Assembly (NCBI GenBank): GCA_964527565.1
Contig: CAZGOY010000001.1
Location: 203,473-267,472 of the forward strand
DNA: 64,000 nt
Direction: 5' to 3'
From: JAGXQV01 sp964527565
GTDB lineage: Bacteria > Pseudomonadota > Gammaproteobacteria > Burkholderiales > Sulfuricellaceae
In this document: positions 35,397 through 44,576 of the stretch, in pieces
How the letters are laid out: every line of letters starts with the position of its first letter
Position numbering within the stretch: the stretch's first letter is position 1
Program-made: the position numbers and the translations under genes
Notes under the pieces: model-generated
Database searches by the model: none
What the model saw: only the letters and a program-made list of their open reading frames with translations
What the model was told of the DNA's origin: nothing

Positions 35397-35750
35397 ATGA
35401 TTTTCGACTTCAGTGTGGCCTTGACGTGGATATTGTTTCTGGCCCTGTTTCCCATCGCCTTCTTCTGGCTGCGCCGCGCCTGGCGCATCCAGGTGCGCAG
35501 GGATTATTCGGAGGTCGCGCTCAAGCATGGCGAGCCGCCCGCCAACCCGAAGAAATTCGCGCCCTATGCGATGTTGATCAACCTGGTGGCCGGCGTTATC
35601 GTGGTGTGGGCGATTATCGGCGTGTTGACGGCCAGCATGGACTATGAAACCTGGTCGGCAATGGCCGGCGTAACCATCTGGCTCAAGTTCATCGCCGATT
35701 TCATTCTCAGCCGCCACGCCCACCCGATGGTCATCAAGAAGAAATCATGA
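35397..35750 (+). CDS. Uncharacterised three-span membrane protein
   Basis: 117 residues with hydrophobic spans at about 5-25, 58-78 and 86-106. A basic loop in between (RRAWRIQVRRDYSEVALKHGE) and a basic tail (MVIKKKS) point to the cytoplasm. GGGAG lies a few bases before ATG 35397. I do not recognise the family. It lies just after the symporter terminator and the inverted repeat, so it is probably a separate transcript. No function is proposed. Confidence 0.65.
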   Translation: MIFDFSVALTWILFLALFPIAFFWLRRAWRIQVRRDYSEVALKHGEPPANPKKFAPYAMLINLVAGVIVVWAIIGVLTASMDYETWSAMAGVTIWLKFIADFILSRHAHPMVIKKKS

Positions 35751-35789
35751 ATAAGTAGTGCCGGGCATACCTGATGCTAAGCAAGAGTT

Positions 35790-36365
35790 TTAAGGCAAAG
35801 CACCAGCATTTTTTAGCTTGTCCATGATCCTTTCGATGAACGCGCTTTTCCCATTGCTGTAAGCCGCGCGGTTTCGCGGGTAGCGTTCCGCCAGCGCACG
35901 TTTGATTTTGCCGTATTCGCGCGCTTCGTCCGGGTGGGCCACCAGATAATCACGGAAACGCAGGCGCTCCCAGTGCTCGAAATCCCTCTCGATCATGTGC
36001 AGATGGTGCGTCCGTTCACCCGCAGCATTGCGTTTGATGAACCAGGCATAAAAGGGCGGAATGTCGCCGCCCCAGGTTGGGCGCCACAGGTAATCGTACC
36101 CCTGAGCGGTGAGGATGGGGACAACGCGCTTTCGGGTCTCTTCCAGTGAATGGACCTCCACCAGCATGTCGATGATCGGTTTCGCAGCTAGACCCGGTAC
36201 GGCAGTGCTGCCGAAATGCTCTATTCGTCCTATCACTTCGGGAGGTAGGCAGGTACGCAGGTGAGCCGCTTCTTGCCGGAACATTTCCGGCCAAGAAGCG
36301 TTGTAATCCACAATGGCAACGTCTTCGGCCATCAGGCGCCGAACTTTCTCCTCGGTTGTTTCCAT
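35790..36365 (-). CDS. GrpB family protein (nucleotidyltransferase fold)
   Basis: 191 residues. The GrpB signature is clear: YNASWPEMFRQEA, then IEHFGSTAVPGLAAKPIIDMLVEV (split at about 48-71). This G-S...D-x-L/V pattern is that of the minimal nucleotidyltransferase superfamily. The C-terminus RFRDYLVAHPDEAREYGKIKR is typical. Some relatives are fused to dephospho-CoA kinase, but the activity of lone GrpB proteins is not established. It is transcribed leftward after rhlE, with 97 nt between them. Confidence 0.88.
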   Translation of the reverse strand: METTEEKVRRLMAEDVAIVDYNASWPEMFRQEAAHLRTCLPPEVIGRIEHFGSTAVPGLAAKPIIDMLVEVHSLEETRKRVVPILTAQGYDYLWRPTWGGDIPPFYAWFIKRNAAGERTHHLHMIERDFEHWERLRFRDYLVAHPDEAREYGKIKRALAERYPRNRAAYSNGKSAFIERIMDKLKNAGALP

Positions 36366-36462
36366 TGGGAAGGAGCCCTCCAGCGGTAATGGGGGGATTT
36401 AAGCAACAATGATCCGGGGTGCTGAATCCCCTTACGCAGCCTGAAGGCGGCTTTGTCGCCGC

Positions 36463-37914
<1,452 letters not shown>

Positions 37915-37943
37915 GCGGGTTAACTCCTAGGTTTGCCGCTGGT

Positions 37944-38792
37944 TCAGCCGGCGGAAAAGACGGTGACGAAATGGATGGCGGCGGGATGGTCGTGGTTGGT
38001 TTCCTCGCCCAGACAAAAATAACCGCGTGGCGGGAGGGTGCGTTCACCGCGCTTCACGCTGAACTTGGGGCCGACTTCGGGAAACACGAAGGTGCCATTG
38101 GTACTTTCGTCAATCAGGAAAATGCTGCCGCCGCGGAATTCCAGGCGTCCGTGTCGGCGTGAGGCCATGTCGCTTTCGCTGACGATGTCGTTGCCATCCT
38201 CACGCCCAAAGGTGAGGATGGGGTGGCCGCTGTACAACACCTTTTCCTGGTTGCCCTGGCTCTGCCGCCAGCGCAGGCGCATTTTCTTGCCGGTGCGGTC
38301 GGCAACGGAAGCTAGGCGGGTGGCTTCAAAGCTTTTGGGTAAGACGATTTCAAATACGCGCACCCCGGTCTTGCCGTCGGTGGCGCCGAAGCGGACTTCA
38401 TGCTTGCTCGACAGGCTGTCTGCGGTTTCCTGGGTGGTGACGATCTGGCCGGGCGCGGCTTTTACCAGTTCGCGCACTGCCGCAGTCACCGCGTGCGTGT
38501 GCGCTTCCCTGGCTTCCCTGGCGGCGGGAAGCTGGCAGATGGACATGCGGGTAACCGGCTGGCCGGTATTTTTTCCGGGATAGTCGCAGGCCATCAGTTC
38601 GATGGCGGTTTCCGCTGCGGTATTCGGGTCGTTCAGGGTGCAGACGATTTTTTTGCCGACGGCATTGATGTGGTTGCCGCCATGCGCGCTGACGATCGCG
38701 TCGAAGCGCTGGACGATGTCGGCGGCGTCATAAGGCTGGCCGGTGTCCAGCAGTTCGATCAGGAGGATGGTTTTGGCGTTGCTTGCAAGCAT
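37944..38792 (-). CDS. FHA-domain protein with degenerate class III nucleotide cyclase domain
   Basis: 282 residues from ATG 38792. Residues ~1-165 follow the class III adenylate cyclase pattern: HGGNHINAVGKKIVCTLNDP where active enzymes have HGG...GD, then AAPGQIVTTQETADSL, then RVFEIVL. The metal-binding aspartates are missing (LIELLD for the usual D-I-x-G, GK for GD), so it should be inactive. Residues ~195-270 are an FHA domain (LTFGRED...SRRHGRLEF...DESTNGTFV) that binds phosphothreonine. A -10 box, TATAAT (38802-38807 on the complement), sits only 9 nt before the start codon. Confidence 0.8.
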   Translation of the reverse strand: MLASNAKTILLIELLDTGQPYDAADIVQRFDAIVSAHGGNHINAVGKKIVCTLNDPNTAAETAIELMACDYPGKNTGQPVTRMSICQLPAAREAREAHTHAVTAAVRELVKAAPGQIVTTQETADSLSSKHEVRFGATDGKTGVRVFEIVLPKSFEATRLASVADRTGKKMRLRWRQSQGNQEKVLYSGHPILTFGREDGNDIVSESDMASRRHGRLEFRGGSIFLIDESTNGTFVFPEVGPKFSVKRGERTLPPRGYFCLGEETNHDHPAAIHFVTVFSAG

Positions 38793-38818
38793 AGGCCACG
38801 CATTATAGGCGCAATGAA

Positions 38819-39550
38819 TTAACTGAGCCAGATCAATGAGGCCATGCGTCCCGTCGTTCCCTCGCGGCGGTAGGAGAAAAAGCGGTTCACCTCGCTGAAA
38901 GTGCAAAAATCGCCACCGCTCACTTGCGTGACGCCGCATTCCGCCAGCCTGAGGCGTGCCAGCCGAAAAATATCCGCCAGCCATTTGCCCTTGCCGTGCG
39001 GGATGAACGCGCTTGCCGCCGCGCCGTCGTGCGCCAGGAAGCGCTCGCGCACTTCGTCGCCGACTTCAAAAGCCTGGGGGCCGATGGCCGGGCCGAGCCA
39101 AGCCAGCAGCGCGGCGGGGTCGCGCCGCATGGACGCCACAGTGGCCTCGATCACGCCTTCGGCCAGCCCGCGCCAGCCGGCGTGGGCGGCGGCGACCGCC
39201 GTGCCGTGCCGGTCGCACAGCAGCAGCGGTAGGCAGTCGGCGGTCAGAACCGCGCAAACCTGGCCCGCCTGGTGTGCCATGCAGGCATCAGCTTCGGGCG
39301 TGCCCGTCATGCGCCCGGCGTCTGCTACGGCGGTGCCGTGAACCTGTTTCAGCCACAGCGGGTCGGCGGGCAAGTGCTGGCGCAGCAGGGCGCGGTTTTG
39401 CGTCACCGCATGTGCGTCATCACCGACATGCTCGCCCAGGTTCAGGCTGGCGTAAGGGGCGCTGCTGGCGCCGCCGTAACGGGTGGTGGAAAGGGCGTGG
39501 ACGTTGGCGGGCGCAGGCCAGCCGGGAATGATCCAGCCGTCAGGCTTCAC
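38819..39550 (-). CDS. pgeF: Multicopper-oxidase-fold purine nucleosidase / laccase-domain protein PgeF (YfiH)
   Basis: 243 residues from GTG 39550, the E. coli YfiH length. Landmarks are LNLGEHVGDD, LKQVHGT (metal His), TADCLPLLL (Cys), AAHAGWRGLAEGV (His) and GPAIGP. YfiH/PgeF removes misincorporated L-serine from a peptidoglycan precursor, and relatives act on adenosine. The start overlaps the rluD stop by 11 nt, so the two are translationally coupled. A longer upstream frame exists but is inside rluD and reads as low-complexity. Confidence 0.9.
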   Translation of the reverse strand: MKPDGWIIPGWPAPANVHALSTTRYGGASSAPYASLNLGEHVGDDAHAVTQNRALLRQHLPADPLWLKQVHGTAVADAGRMTGTPEADACMAHQAGQVCAVLTADCLPLLLCDRHGTAVAAAHAGWRGLAEGVIEATVASMRRDPAALLAWLGPAIGPQAFEVGDEVRERFLAHDGAAASAFIPHGKGKWLADIFRLARLRLAECGVTQVSGGDFCTFSEVNRFFSYRREGTTGRMASLIWLS

Positions 39551-40514
39551 CGCGCAAAGTCCCGAGCAATGCCAACATGTCGGCGGGCATGTCGGCGTGC
39601 CATTCCATGGGTTCGCGCGAGCCGGGGTGGAATAGTCCCAAGCGCGTGGCGTGCAGCGCCTGCCGCCCGAGCTTGCTGACCGCTTCGCGCACGGCGGGGG
39701 TGGCGGCCACCGGCTTGCCGCCATAAACCGGGTCGCCGACCAAGGCGTGGCCGATGGATTGCAGGTGGACACGAATCTGGTGGGTGCGCCCGGTTTCCAG
39801 GCGGCATTCGAGCAGGGTGTGTACGACGAAGCGTTCGACGATGCGATAGTGGGTGCGTGCCGGTTTGCCGCCGGAGACGACGGCCATTTTGGTACGTTGC
39901 TGGGGATGGCGACCGATGGGAGCCTCCACTTCGCCGTCGCTCGCCACGATGCCTTGCGCCAGGGCCAGATATTCGCGTTTCACCGTGCGCGCCTGAAGCT
40001 GGCGCACCAGATCGGTTTGCGCGGTGAGCGTCTTGGCGACCACCAACAGGCCGCTGGTGTCCTTGTCCAGCCGGTGGACGATACCGGCGCGCGGGATGCC
40101 GGACAGTTGCGGGGCGTGATGCAGCAGGGCGTTGAGCAGGGTGCCTTCCCAGTTGCCGCTACCCGGATGGACCACCAGCCCGGCGGGTTTGTTGATGACG
40201 ATCAGCGCTTCGTCCTCGAAGGCGATGTCGAGCGCGATCTCCTGGGCCACGAAGGCGCTTTCCGCCGGCAGCGCCTGCGGCGCCACTAGCACGCTTTCCC
40301 CGCCCCACACCGCCTGTTTGGGGGTGGCGTAGCTACCTGCCACCGTGACGCGCTGTTGCTTGATCCATTCCTGCAGGCGGCTGCGCGAATATTCCGGGAG
40401 CAATTTCTGCAAGGCCTGGTCAAGGCGCAGGCCGGCCATGTCCGGGGGGATGATCAGATGGAGTTGGCCGGGCTTTGCGCTATAATCGTCCAAATTGTTC
40501 AGGGGTTGCGTCAT
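39540..40514 (-). CDS. rluD: 23S rRNA pseudouridine synthase RluD
   Basis: 324 residues from ATG 40514. An N-terminal S4 RNA-binding domain (about 30-90, RLDQALQKLLPEYSRSRLQEWI) is followed by the catalytic RluA-type domain with HRLDKDTSGLLVVAKT (about 145-160). It makes the pseudouridines in helix 69 of 23S rRNA. Its start codon overlaps that of the divergent bamD. The annotated frame could extend further upstream, but that part would be read inside bamD and has no conserved content. Confidence 0.93.
   Translation of the reverse strand: MTQPLNNLDDYSAKPGQLHLIIPPDMAGLRLDQALQKLLPEYSRSRLQEWIKQQRVTVAGSYATPKQAVWGGESVLVAPQALPAESAFVAQEIALDIAFEDEALIVINKPAGLVVHPGSGNWEGTLLNALLHHAPQLSGIPRAGIVHRLDKDTSGLLVVAKTLTAQTDLVRQLQARTVKREYLALAQGIVASDGEVEAPIGRHPQQRTKMAVVSGGKPARTHYRIVERFVVHTLLECRLETGRTHQIRVHLQSIGHALVGDPVYGGKPVAATPAVREAVSKLGRQALHATRLGLFHPGSREPMEWHADMPADMLALLGTLRGEA
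40481..40486 (+). promoter_or_regulatory. -10 box for bamD inside the rluD coding sequence
   Basis: A perfect TATAAT, 26 nt before ATG 40513, would start transcription near 40493 and give a ~20-nt leader containing AGGGG (40501-40505). No good -35 lies at the usual distance. It falls inside the first codons of rluD, antisense to that gene. Confidence 0.5.
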
Positions 40515-41295
40515 GAAGCGTAGTTTAACGTTTATTTTCCTGCTGTGGCTCGGCGGTTGCAGTCTGTTGCCGCAAGCGCATGACGAAACCCGCAACTGGT
40601 CGGCTCAAAAACTGTTTTCCGAGGCCAAGGCGCAAATGGCGGAAGGCGGTTACGAAAAGGCGATCAAGTATTTCGAGACGCTGGAAGCGCGTTTCCCCTA
40701 CGGGCGTTATGCCCAGCAGGCTCAGCTGGAAGTGGCCTATGCCTATTTCAAGAGCAGCGAGCCGGTTTCCGCGATTGCCGCCTGCGACCGCTTCATCAAG
40801 CTTCACCCCAACCACCCCAACGTCGATTACGCCTATTATCTGAAAGGCCTGGTCAACTTCAACGAAGACCTCGGTCTGCTCGGTTCGGTCGCGCGCCAGG
40901 ACATGACCGAGCGCGACCCCAAGGCGGCGCGCGAATCCTTCGAATCCTTCAAGGAACTGGCCACCCGTTTTCCCACCAGCAAATATGCCCCGGATGCCGT
41001 GGCGCGCATGAAATATCTGGTCAACGCGCTGGCTTCGCACGAAGTGCATGTGGCGCGCTATTACCTGCGGCGCGGCGCCTACGTGGCGGCGGCGAATCGC
41101 GGGCAGTACGTGCTGCAGAACTACCCGCAGGCGCCTGCCACCGAGGAGGCGTTGGCGTTGATGGTGAAGGCCTATGACGCGATGGGGATGAACGACCTGC
41201 GCGATGACGCGCAGCGCGTGATGCAGAAGAATTTTCCCGGCAGCGGCACCCTCAGGGGCGGGAGTGTGGATACGCCGTGGTGGAAACTCTGGTAA
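40513..41295 (+). CDS. bamD: Outer membrane protein assembly factor BamD
   Basis: 260 residues from ATG 40513. The lipoprotein signal peptide ends in the lipobox LGGC (Cys at about 16). TPR-like repeats follow (AEGGYEKAIKYFETLEARFPYG, YAYFKSSEPVSAIAACDRFI), as in BamD/ComL. It anchors to the outer membrane inner leaflet and folds beta-barrel proteins with BamA. The ATG shares bases with the divergent rluD start (CATG, 40512-40515). Confidence 0.95.
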   Translation: MKRSLTFIFLLWLGGCSLLPQAHDETRNWSAQKLFSEAKAQMAEGGYEKAIKYFETLEARFPYGRYAQQAQLEVAYAYFKSSEPVSAIAACDRFIKLHPNHPNVDYAYYLKGLVNFNEDLGLLGSVARQDMTERDPKAARESFESFKELATRFPTSKYAPDAVARMKYLVNALASHEVHVARYYLRRGAYVAAANRGQYVLQNYPQAPATEEALALMVKAYDAMGMNDLRDDAQRVMQKNFPGSGTLRGGSVDTPWWKLW

Positions 41296-41306
41296 GCAGC
41301 CCGGCC

Positions 41307-41534
41307 TTACACGCGGGACAGCACCTGCGCCTCGCTCAACACCCCTTCCGGCAAATGCTCCAGGCAGTCGGCCATCAGTTCCGCCGCCTCGAAGCTCTGG
41401 AAGGTATCCGTATCCAGGTCGCGAATCAGCACCATCGCCGCGCCGACGATACGGATCAAACCCTCGCGCTCTTCCTTCAAACGCAGGTTTTCCGTGCGTA
41501 ATCTGTAAAAATCCCTGATCATCAAGCGGTCCAT
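41307..41534 (-). CDS. Small uncharacterised coiled-coil protein
   Basis: 75 residues from ATG 41534 with an excellent AGGAGG ribosome site 6 nt upstream. The N-terminal half is charged and helical (FYRLRTENLRLKEEREGLIR), likely a short coiled coil. The rest is acidic with one cysteine. It converges on bamD 11 nt away. I do not recognise the family. The strong ribosome site and balanced composition argue that it is real. Confidence 0.65.
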   Translation of the reverse strand: MDRLMIRDFYRLRTENLRLKEEREGLIRIVGAAMVLIRDLDTDTFQSFEAAELMADCLEHLPEGVLSEAQVLSRV

Positions 41535-41694
41535 CCCGTCCTCCTGAGATGATGTTCAACAGCCACGCATGCCACCGCGCTTCCTGAACCAGTAGATGGC
41601 GGTGACGCCTTGCCGCCGCGCCGCCATCGAAACGTCACTCGTTTGGCGAATTATATATCGTCATCCCCGTCAGGCAAGAATATGTCGAAGCCGG

Positions 41695-41723
41695 TTGACG
41701 GAAATCCAATTTCAGGGTTAAAT
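41695..41723 (+). promoter_or_regulatory. Promoter of tRNA-Phe
   Basis: TTGACG (41695-41700) and TTAAAT (41718-41723), with an ideal 17-base spacer. A GC-rich discriminator (GCGCACC) follows, as expected for stringently controlled tRNA genes. Confidence 0.75.
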
Positions 41724-41769
41724 GCGCACCTTCGAGAGGGGCACCCGCTGCTTTTCTCGTGGTTAGCAT

Positions 41770-41845
<76 letters not shown>

Positions 41846-41851
41846 GAATTT

Positions 41852-41880
41852 AACGCCCAACTGTTCTCAGTTGGGCGTTT
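41852..41880 (+). terminator. Terminator after tRNA-Phe
   Basis: A perfect 12-bp stem, AACGCCCAACTG / CAGTTGGGCGTT, with a TTCT loop. The T-tract that follows is short (TTT), so the terminator is strong by stem but weak by T run. Confidence 0.75.
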
Positions 41881-42130
41881 CCATTTCTGCTCCCCGCACG
41901 ACACGCGAGGTTCGCGCCCATTCTGCGTGTGCCAGGGGTGTGCAGGACTTGGGTCGAGGGGCAGTCAGTTCGCATTATTCTGCCCGCTGTTCTCTCAAAA
42001 TCTCCCTTCCTTCGTGGCACGCGCACATTGCCTTATGCGGCAAGGAATTATGAGTGCGTCGGATTTCCGGGTTTGACTGCGGGCTTGGATGACCAGCCCA
42101 TTTCGGAGGCTGCCATCGGTACCGAGCGGG
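41881..42130. other. Non-coding stretch between tRNA-Phe terminator and the interrupted ORF
   Basis: 250 bases with no supportable ORF. A small hairpin, TTGCC / GGCAA (about 42028-42044), is the only structure seen. It begins the region of looser, AT-richer composition that carries avcD, so it may mark the left edge of a transferred segment. Confidence 0.45.
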
Positions 42131-42406
42131 TCACTTCGGCACATGGAAAACGAGTACGCTCACGATCAACTCGCGGTTGGTATCGCCATCTGCATGGAAC
42201 ACGTAGCGGAATCCACTCTCGTGTGGCCAGTTCACCGTACGCTTGAAGTTGCCATGTGCCTTAGCACTTACATCAACGCCTGCACCCTAAGCAATACAGC
42301 GCCTCGGCATGTGCACGCAGAAATCGCCGACCAGCGGTCGAATCATCATCACCGAATCTGGCTGGAGAACCGCCTGGCCACATGCGTTGCAGGTTTTTGT
42401 CTCCAT
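42131..42406 (-). pseudogene. 91-codon zinc-ribbon-like ORF interrupted by one in-frame amber codon
   Basis: On the minus strand ATG 42406 opens METKTCNACGQAVLQPD, a CxxC knuckle. The frame continues for 39 codons to TAG (42287-42289), then in the same frame reads 51 more plausible codons, including VSAKAHGNFKRTVNWPHES, and ends at TGA 42131. Further cysteines at 30 and 37 could complete a zinc site. A CAG-to-TAG change would explain the break. It lies between tRNA-Phe and avcD in the looser-composition region. I do not recognise the family. Confidence 0.5.
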
Positions 42407-42684
42407 GCCAGTCTCCGCTAAAAAGACTGTATGGAAACGCTGTCCCCGACTGTTCTGGTGGTGCCGATTTCCAGCTAGACATGATGGGGCTCAATTATTC
42501 GATTTGATATGTGCTGACTTGGTATCGACATAAGCTGGGGCTGCGAAAGAGTATCGATTCAGGCATCATGGCGCTTAAAATGAATTTCCTCCGCCGAGGT
42601 GCCATTTATGCCAAGTATGTGTGGTCTGGCAGATGTGCTGGGTAGTAGCGTTAGGGATAAACAATAACGAGTTCAGAGGGTGGT
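42407..42684 (+). ncRNA. Candidate AvcI-type antitoxin RNA region upstream of avcD
   Basis: No good ORF lies here. In described AvcID systems a small RNA encoded immediately 5' of avcD keeps the deaminase inactive, so this 278-base gap is the expected place. A TTGATA at 42504-42509 could be a -35, but the -10 is poor. A CCTCCGCC stretch near 42588-42595 could pair with the avcD ribosome site GAGGGTGG just before ATG 42685. The ends of the RNA cannot be set by eye; only position supports it. Confidence 0.35.
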
Positions 42685-44283
42685 ATGAGTACAGCAGGAA
42701 CGAATGTTCTAAAAGTTGTCGGTGCGCAAGCGCAGGATGCTGTAGAGCACCCCGCCAGGATTCCGCGTTTGAATGAACGACTCACCGAAGAGTTGGTTAT
42801 TGCGCTCGTTGGCCCTGTAGGGTCGGGTTGTACGACAACATTCGCAACGTTGAAGGAAATCCTTTCCAGCCAGTATTCGTACGAGGTGCATCATTACAAA
42901 CTGAGCGAGTACATAGCGCAGGGCGCAAAGTTGGTTGAAGATGCGATTGCCGAGCAACTCCCAGCGGCGGAGCGAATCGATAAACTGCAGACGGTTGGCG
43001 ACAAACTACGGAAAGCTTGTGGATTCTCGTATCTGGCGGCAAAAGCTGTTGAGAAAATTGCTGAACGCAGGGATCTGGAAGGTTTTGGGAAAACGGTCGA
43101 TGGAATAGCTGTGCCCAGGAAACTTCGGCAGGTCCACATCATTGATTCCATCAAGCATCCTGAAGAGCTCAAACTACTGCGGTCAACGTATGGTGAGATA
43201 TTCTGGCTGATCGGGGTTTTCGCGCCTCTGGGAGTCCGCGAGCAGCGGCTCACCTTGCAACAGAATTTGGACACGGCGGCCCTAGGGGCAATTATTCAGC
43301 GCGATTATCGCGAAGAGGATGACCACGGGCAAAAAGTTCGTGACGTCTTTTATCAGGCAGACTTTTTCGTGCGAAACGATCAGGAGAACAAGATCCAGCT
43401 AGAAAAATCACTGGATCGCTTCCTTGAGATTATTTTTGGCAGCCCGGTGCACACTCCGACGCTTGATGAGTCATCGATGTATGCGGCGTATGCCGAGGCT
43501 GCGAAATCTGCTTGCCTGTCTCGGCAAGTTGGTGCTGCGATCGTGAGCGAAAAAGGGGAATTGATAGGGCTCGGTCGTAATGATGTGCCGCAGTACGGCG
43601 GGGGGCTGTATACAGAAGACGCCGAAGAGCGCGACCATCGCTGTCATGCTTGGCAAGACAGGCGTTGCCACAATGACAAGAAGAAAGATGTCCTCTACCA
43701 GCAAATATTCGTCAAGCTGAAGAAGGACAACCTGCTCGTCGAGGGGGCGCGTCTGGAAGATGTGACCAAAGCAGTCAAGGCAACCGACGTGAAGAGTTTG
43801 ATTGAGTATTCACGGGCGGTGCATGCCGAAATGGATGCAATTACCTCAGTTGCGAGAACCCACAAGGCTGGTTTATTGGGTGGGACGCTGTTCTCAACGA
43901 CATTTCCCTGCCACTCATGCGCACGGCACATCGTGGCAAGTGGTATTCAGAAGGTGCTGTTCATTGAGCCTTATCCTAAAAGTCTCGCCACAGAGCTTCA
44001 CTCTGACTCGGTGTCGGAGGGTGAGGGCGATGCAGGTAAAAAGGTGCTTTTCCTTCAGTTTTCAGGAATAGCGCCGAAAAATATCCTTAAGCTGTTCAAT
44101 GTTGGATTGACACGCAAGGGCAGCGATGGGAAACTGCAAACATTCGACAAGAAGTCTGCTTCACCTGTCGTTAAGGTGTCACTGGATGATTATTCAACCC
44201 ACGAAAAATGGGTCATTGCGGAGCTAACGGAGAATGAGCAACAAGCGTCACAAGGAAAACAACCAGCTCTCTTTGACGCTTGA
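42685..44283 (+). CDS. avcD: AvcD/DcdV-type antiphage deoxycytidylate deaminase
   Basis: 532 residues. An N-terminal P-loop kinase-like domain carries a Walker A-type GPVGSGCT at 43-50. The C-terminal zinc deaminase domain has HAE at 380-382 and PCHSC at 408-412 (zinc ligands Cys409 and Cys412). Extra His/Cys pairs (HRCH, RRCH at about 318-329) lie in an insert. AvcD enzymes deaminate dCTP and dCMP during phage infection and starve phage replication. Codon use is more AT-rich than in the flanking genes, a sign of transfer. It lies downstream of tRNA-Phe; no integrase is near. A 70-codon ORF overlaps its end. Confidence 0.88.
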   Translation: MSTAGTNVLKVVGAQAQDAVEHPARIPRLNERLTEELVIALVGPVGSGCTTTFATLKEILSSQYSYEVHHYKLSEYIAQGAKLVEDAIAEQLPAAERIDKLQTVGDKLRKACGFSYLAAKAVEKIAERRDLEGFGKTVDGIAVPRKLRQVHIIDSIKHPEELKLLRSTYGEIFWLIGVFAPLGVREQRLTLQQNLDTAALGAIIQRDYREEDDHGQKVRDVFYQADFFVRNDQENKIQLEKSLDRFLEIIFGSPVHTPTLDESSMYAAYAEAAKSACLSRQVGAAIVSEKGELIGLGRNDVPQYGGGLYTEDAEERDHRCHAWQDRRCHNDKKKDVLYQQIFVKLKKDNLLVEGARLEDVTKAVKATDVKSLIEYSRAVHAEMDAITSVARTHKAGLLGGTLFSTTFPCHSCARHIVASGIQKVLFIEPYPKSLATELHSDSVSEGEGDAGKKVLFLQFSGIAPKNILKLFNVGLTRKGSDGKLQTFDKKSASPVVKVSLDDYSTHEKWVIAELTENEQQASQGKQPALFDA

Positions 44284-44446
44284 TCTCCCGATGCAGGTCT
44301 CTCAGGCTATGCGCCCAGCAAACATTCCTGTACAGCAACGTTCGGCCAGCGTCGTTGCATTCGCATCTCACCAATCACAAAGCCCGAGTTTCCGTGAGAG
44401 GGTCATTCAGGATCTAATGAAGACTCGCGTGATGGTTGCTGAGTAG
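44234..44446 (+). CDS. 70-residue ORF overlapping the 3' end of avcD
   Basis: ATG 44234 lies inside avcD in another frame and the ORF runs 163 nt past its stop. It is polar, with Ser/Gln-rich content and a basic, helical C-terminus (SFRERVIQDLMKTRVMVAE). Upstream CGGAG is only 1-2 nt from ATG, so an internal ATG at 44291 is an alternative. It ends shortly before the avcD terminator, so both belong to one transcript. I do not recognise the family, and a function in the defence unit is only suggested by position. Confidence 0.5.
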   Translation: MSNKRHKENNQLSLTLDLPMQVSQAMRPANIPVQQRSASVVAFASHQSQSPSFRERVIQDLMKTRVMVAE

Positions 44447-44460
44447 AAATCAACTGGTAT

Positions 44461-44507
44461 CGAACCAAAACAGCTCGGACCTCCGGGCTGTTTTTGTTTT
44501 GGGTTCG
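44461..44507 (+). terminator. Terminator of the avcD unit
   Basis: AACAGCTCGGA / TCCGGGCTGTT (44469-44492) forms an 11-bp stem with one T-G pair, followed by TTTTTGTTTT. Outer arms CGAACC / GGTTCG extend it. Confidence 0.8.
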
Positions 44508-44576
44508 TTAAGCGAAGAAGGAGTGCCCGGTGCATGGTAGAGTGTCCCCGCTTGGCATCTCCGTACCGCTGAAATC

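Noticed and set aside
42089..42421. 110-codon ORF on the plus strand
   Set aside because: Antisense to the amber-interrupted ORF, with no ribosome site and no protein-like pattern.
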